Source of the DNA: CAYSIX01 sp964431205 | GTDB taxonomy: Bacteria > Planctomycetota > Phycisphaerae > Phycisphaerales > Phycisphaeraceae | Direction of reading: 5' to 3' | Length of the DNA stretch: 15,050 bases | NCBI GenBank assembly: GCA_964431205.1 | Contig: CAYSIX010000089.1 | Location: forward strand, 1 to 15,050 | In this document: positions 13,839 to 15,050 of the stretch, piece after piece | Position numbering within the stretch: the stretch's first letter is position 1 | Layout of the letters: every line of letters begins with the position of its first letter | Made by a program: the position numbers and the translations under genes | The notes under the pieces: generated by a model | Databases searched by the model: none | Seen by the model: only the letters and a program-made list of their open reading frames with translations | What the model was told of the DNA's origin: nothing

Positions 13839-15050
<1,212 letters not shown>

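Overview
The window looks like chromosome of a high-GC member of the Planctomycetota, most likely Phycisphaerae. This is inferred from a type II pseudopilin-like protein with a GFTLTE cleavage motif, a PEP-CTERM spondin-domain protein, an ECF sigma factor paired with a small zinc anti-sigma factor, a PilZ protein, a membrane pyrophosphatase and a large secreted repeat protein. No rRNA, tRNA, CRISPR array, transposase or integrase was seen.

Layout. Positions 1-89 are the last 28 codons of a dihydrolipoamide acyltransferase (2-oxoacid dehydrogenase E2) gene entering from the left. Positions 90 to about 1932 are visibly AT-richer: hand counts give 48% GC for 901-960 and 45% for 1681-1740, against 73% for 2041-2100. 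This stretch carries two overlapping genes, an XRE-ImmA/IrrE metallopeptidase and a DUF4411 PIN-like protein, which form a probable toxin-antitoxin or defence-type pair. A second copy of the E2 3' end follows at about 1933-2070, exactly 1981 bp from the first. The first 55 nt of the overlap are identical. The last 34 nt then differ at 7 positions, all synonymous. The two-gene cassette is therefore bracketed by a duplicated housekeeping-gene 3' end, as expected for an element that entered there and left the host protein intact. This is the most interesting structure in the window.

From 1854 to 9786 everything is on the minus strand: a membrane-anchored DUF3179 protein whose 3' end runs antisense through the E2 remnant into the PIN-like gene, a metallophosphoesterase, the PEP-CTERM spondin protein, an anti-sigma factor and its ECF sigma factor, and a 1032-residue secreted protein. 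A PilZ protein (minus, 9964-10458) and the pseudopilin (plus, from 10784) diverge from a 325 bp gap. The pseudopilin is followed by tilS (plus). The right end is minus strand and mostly housekeeping: a coiled-coil/HTH protein, rsfS, and hppA running off the right edge. Clear hairpin-plus-U-tract terminators follow rsfS and hppA.

Functional links. The E2, tilS, rsfS and hppA genes are core metabolism and translation. The sigma/anti-sigma pair next to the PEP-CTERM gene and the large secreted protein suggests an envelope or secreted-protein regulon, which is inference from position only. The XRE-ImmA/DUF4411 cassette is the only part that looks acquired.
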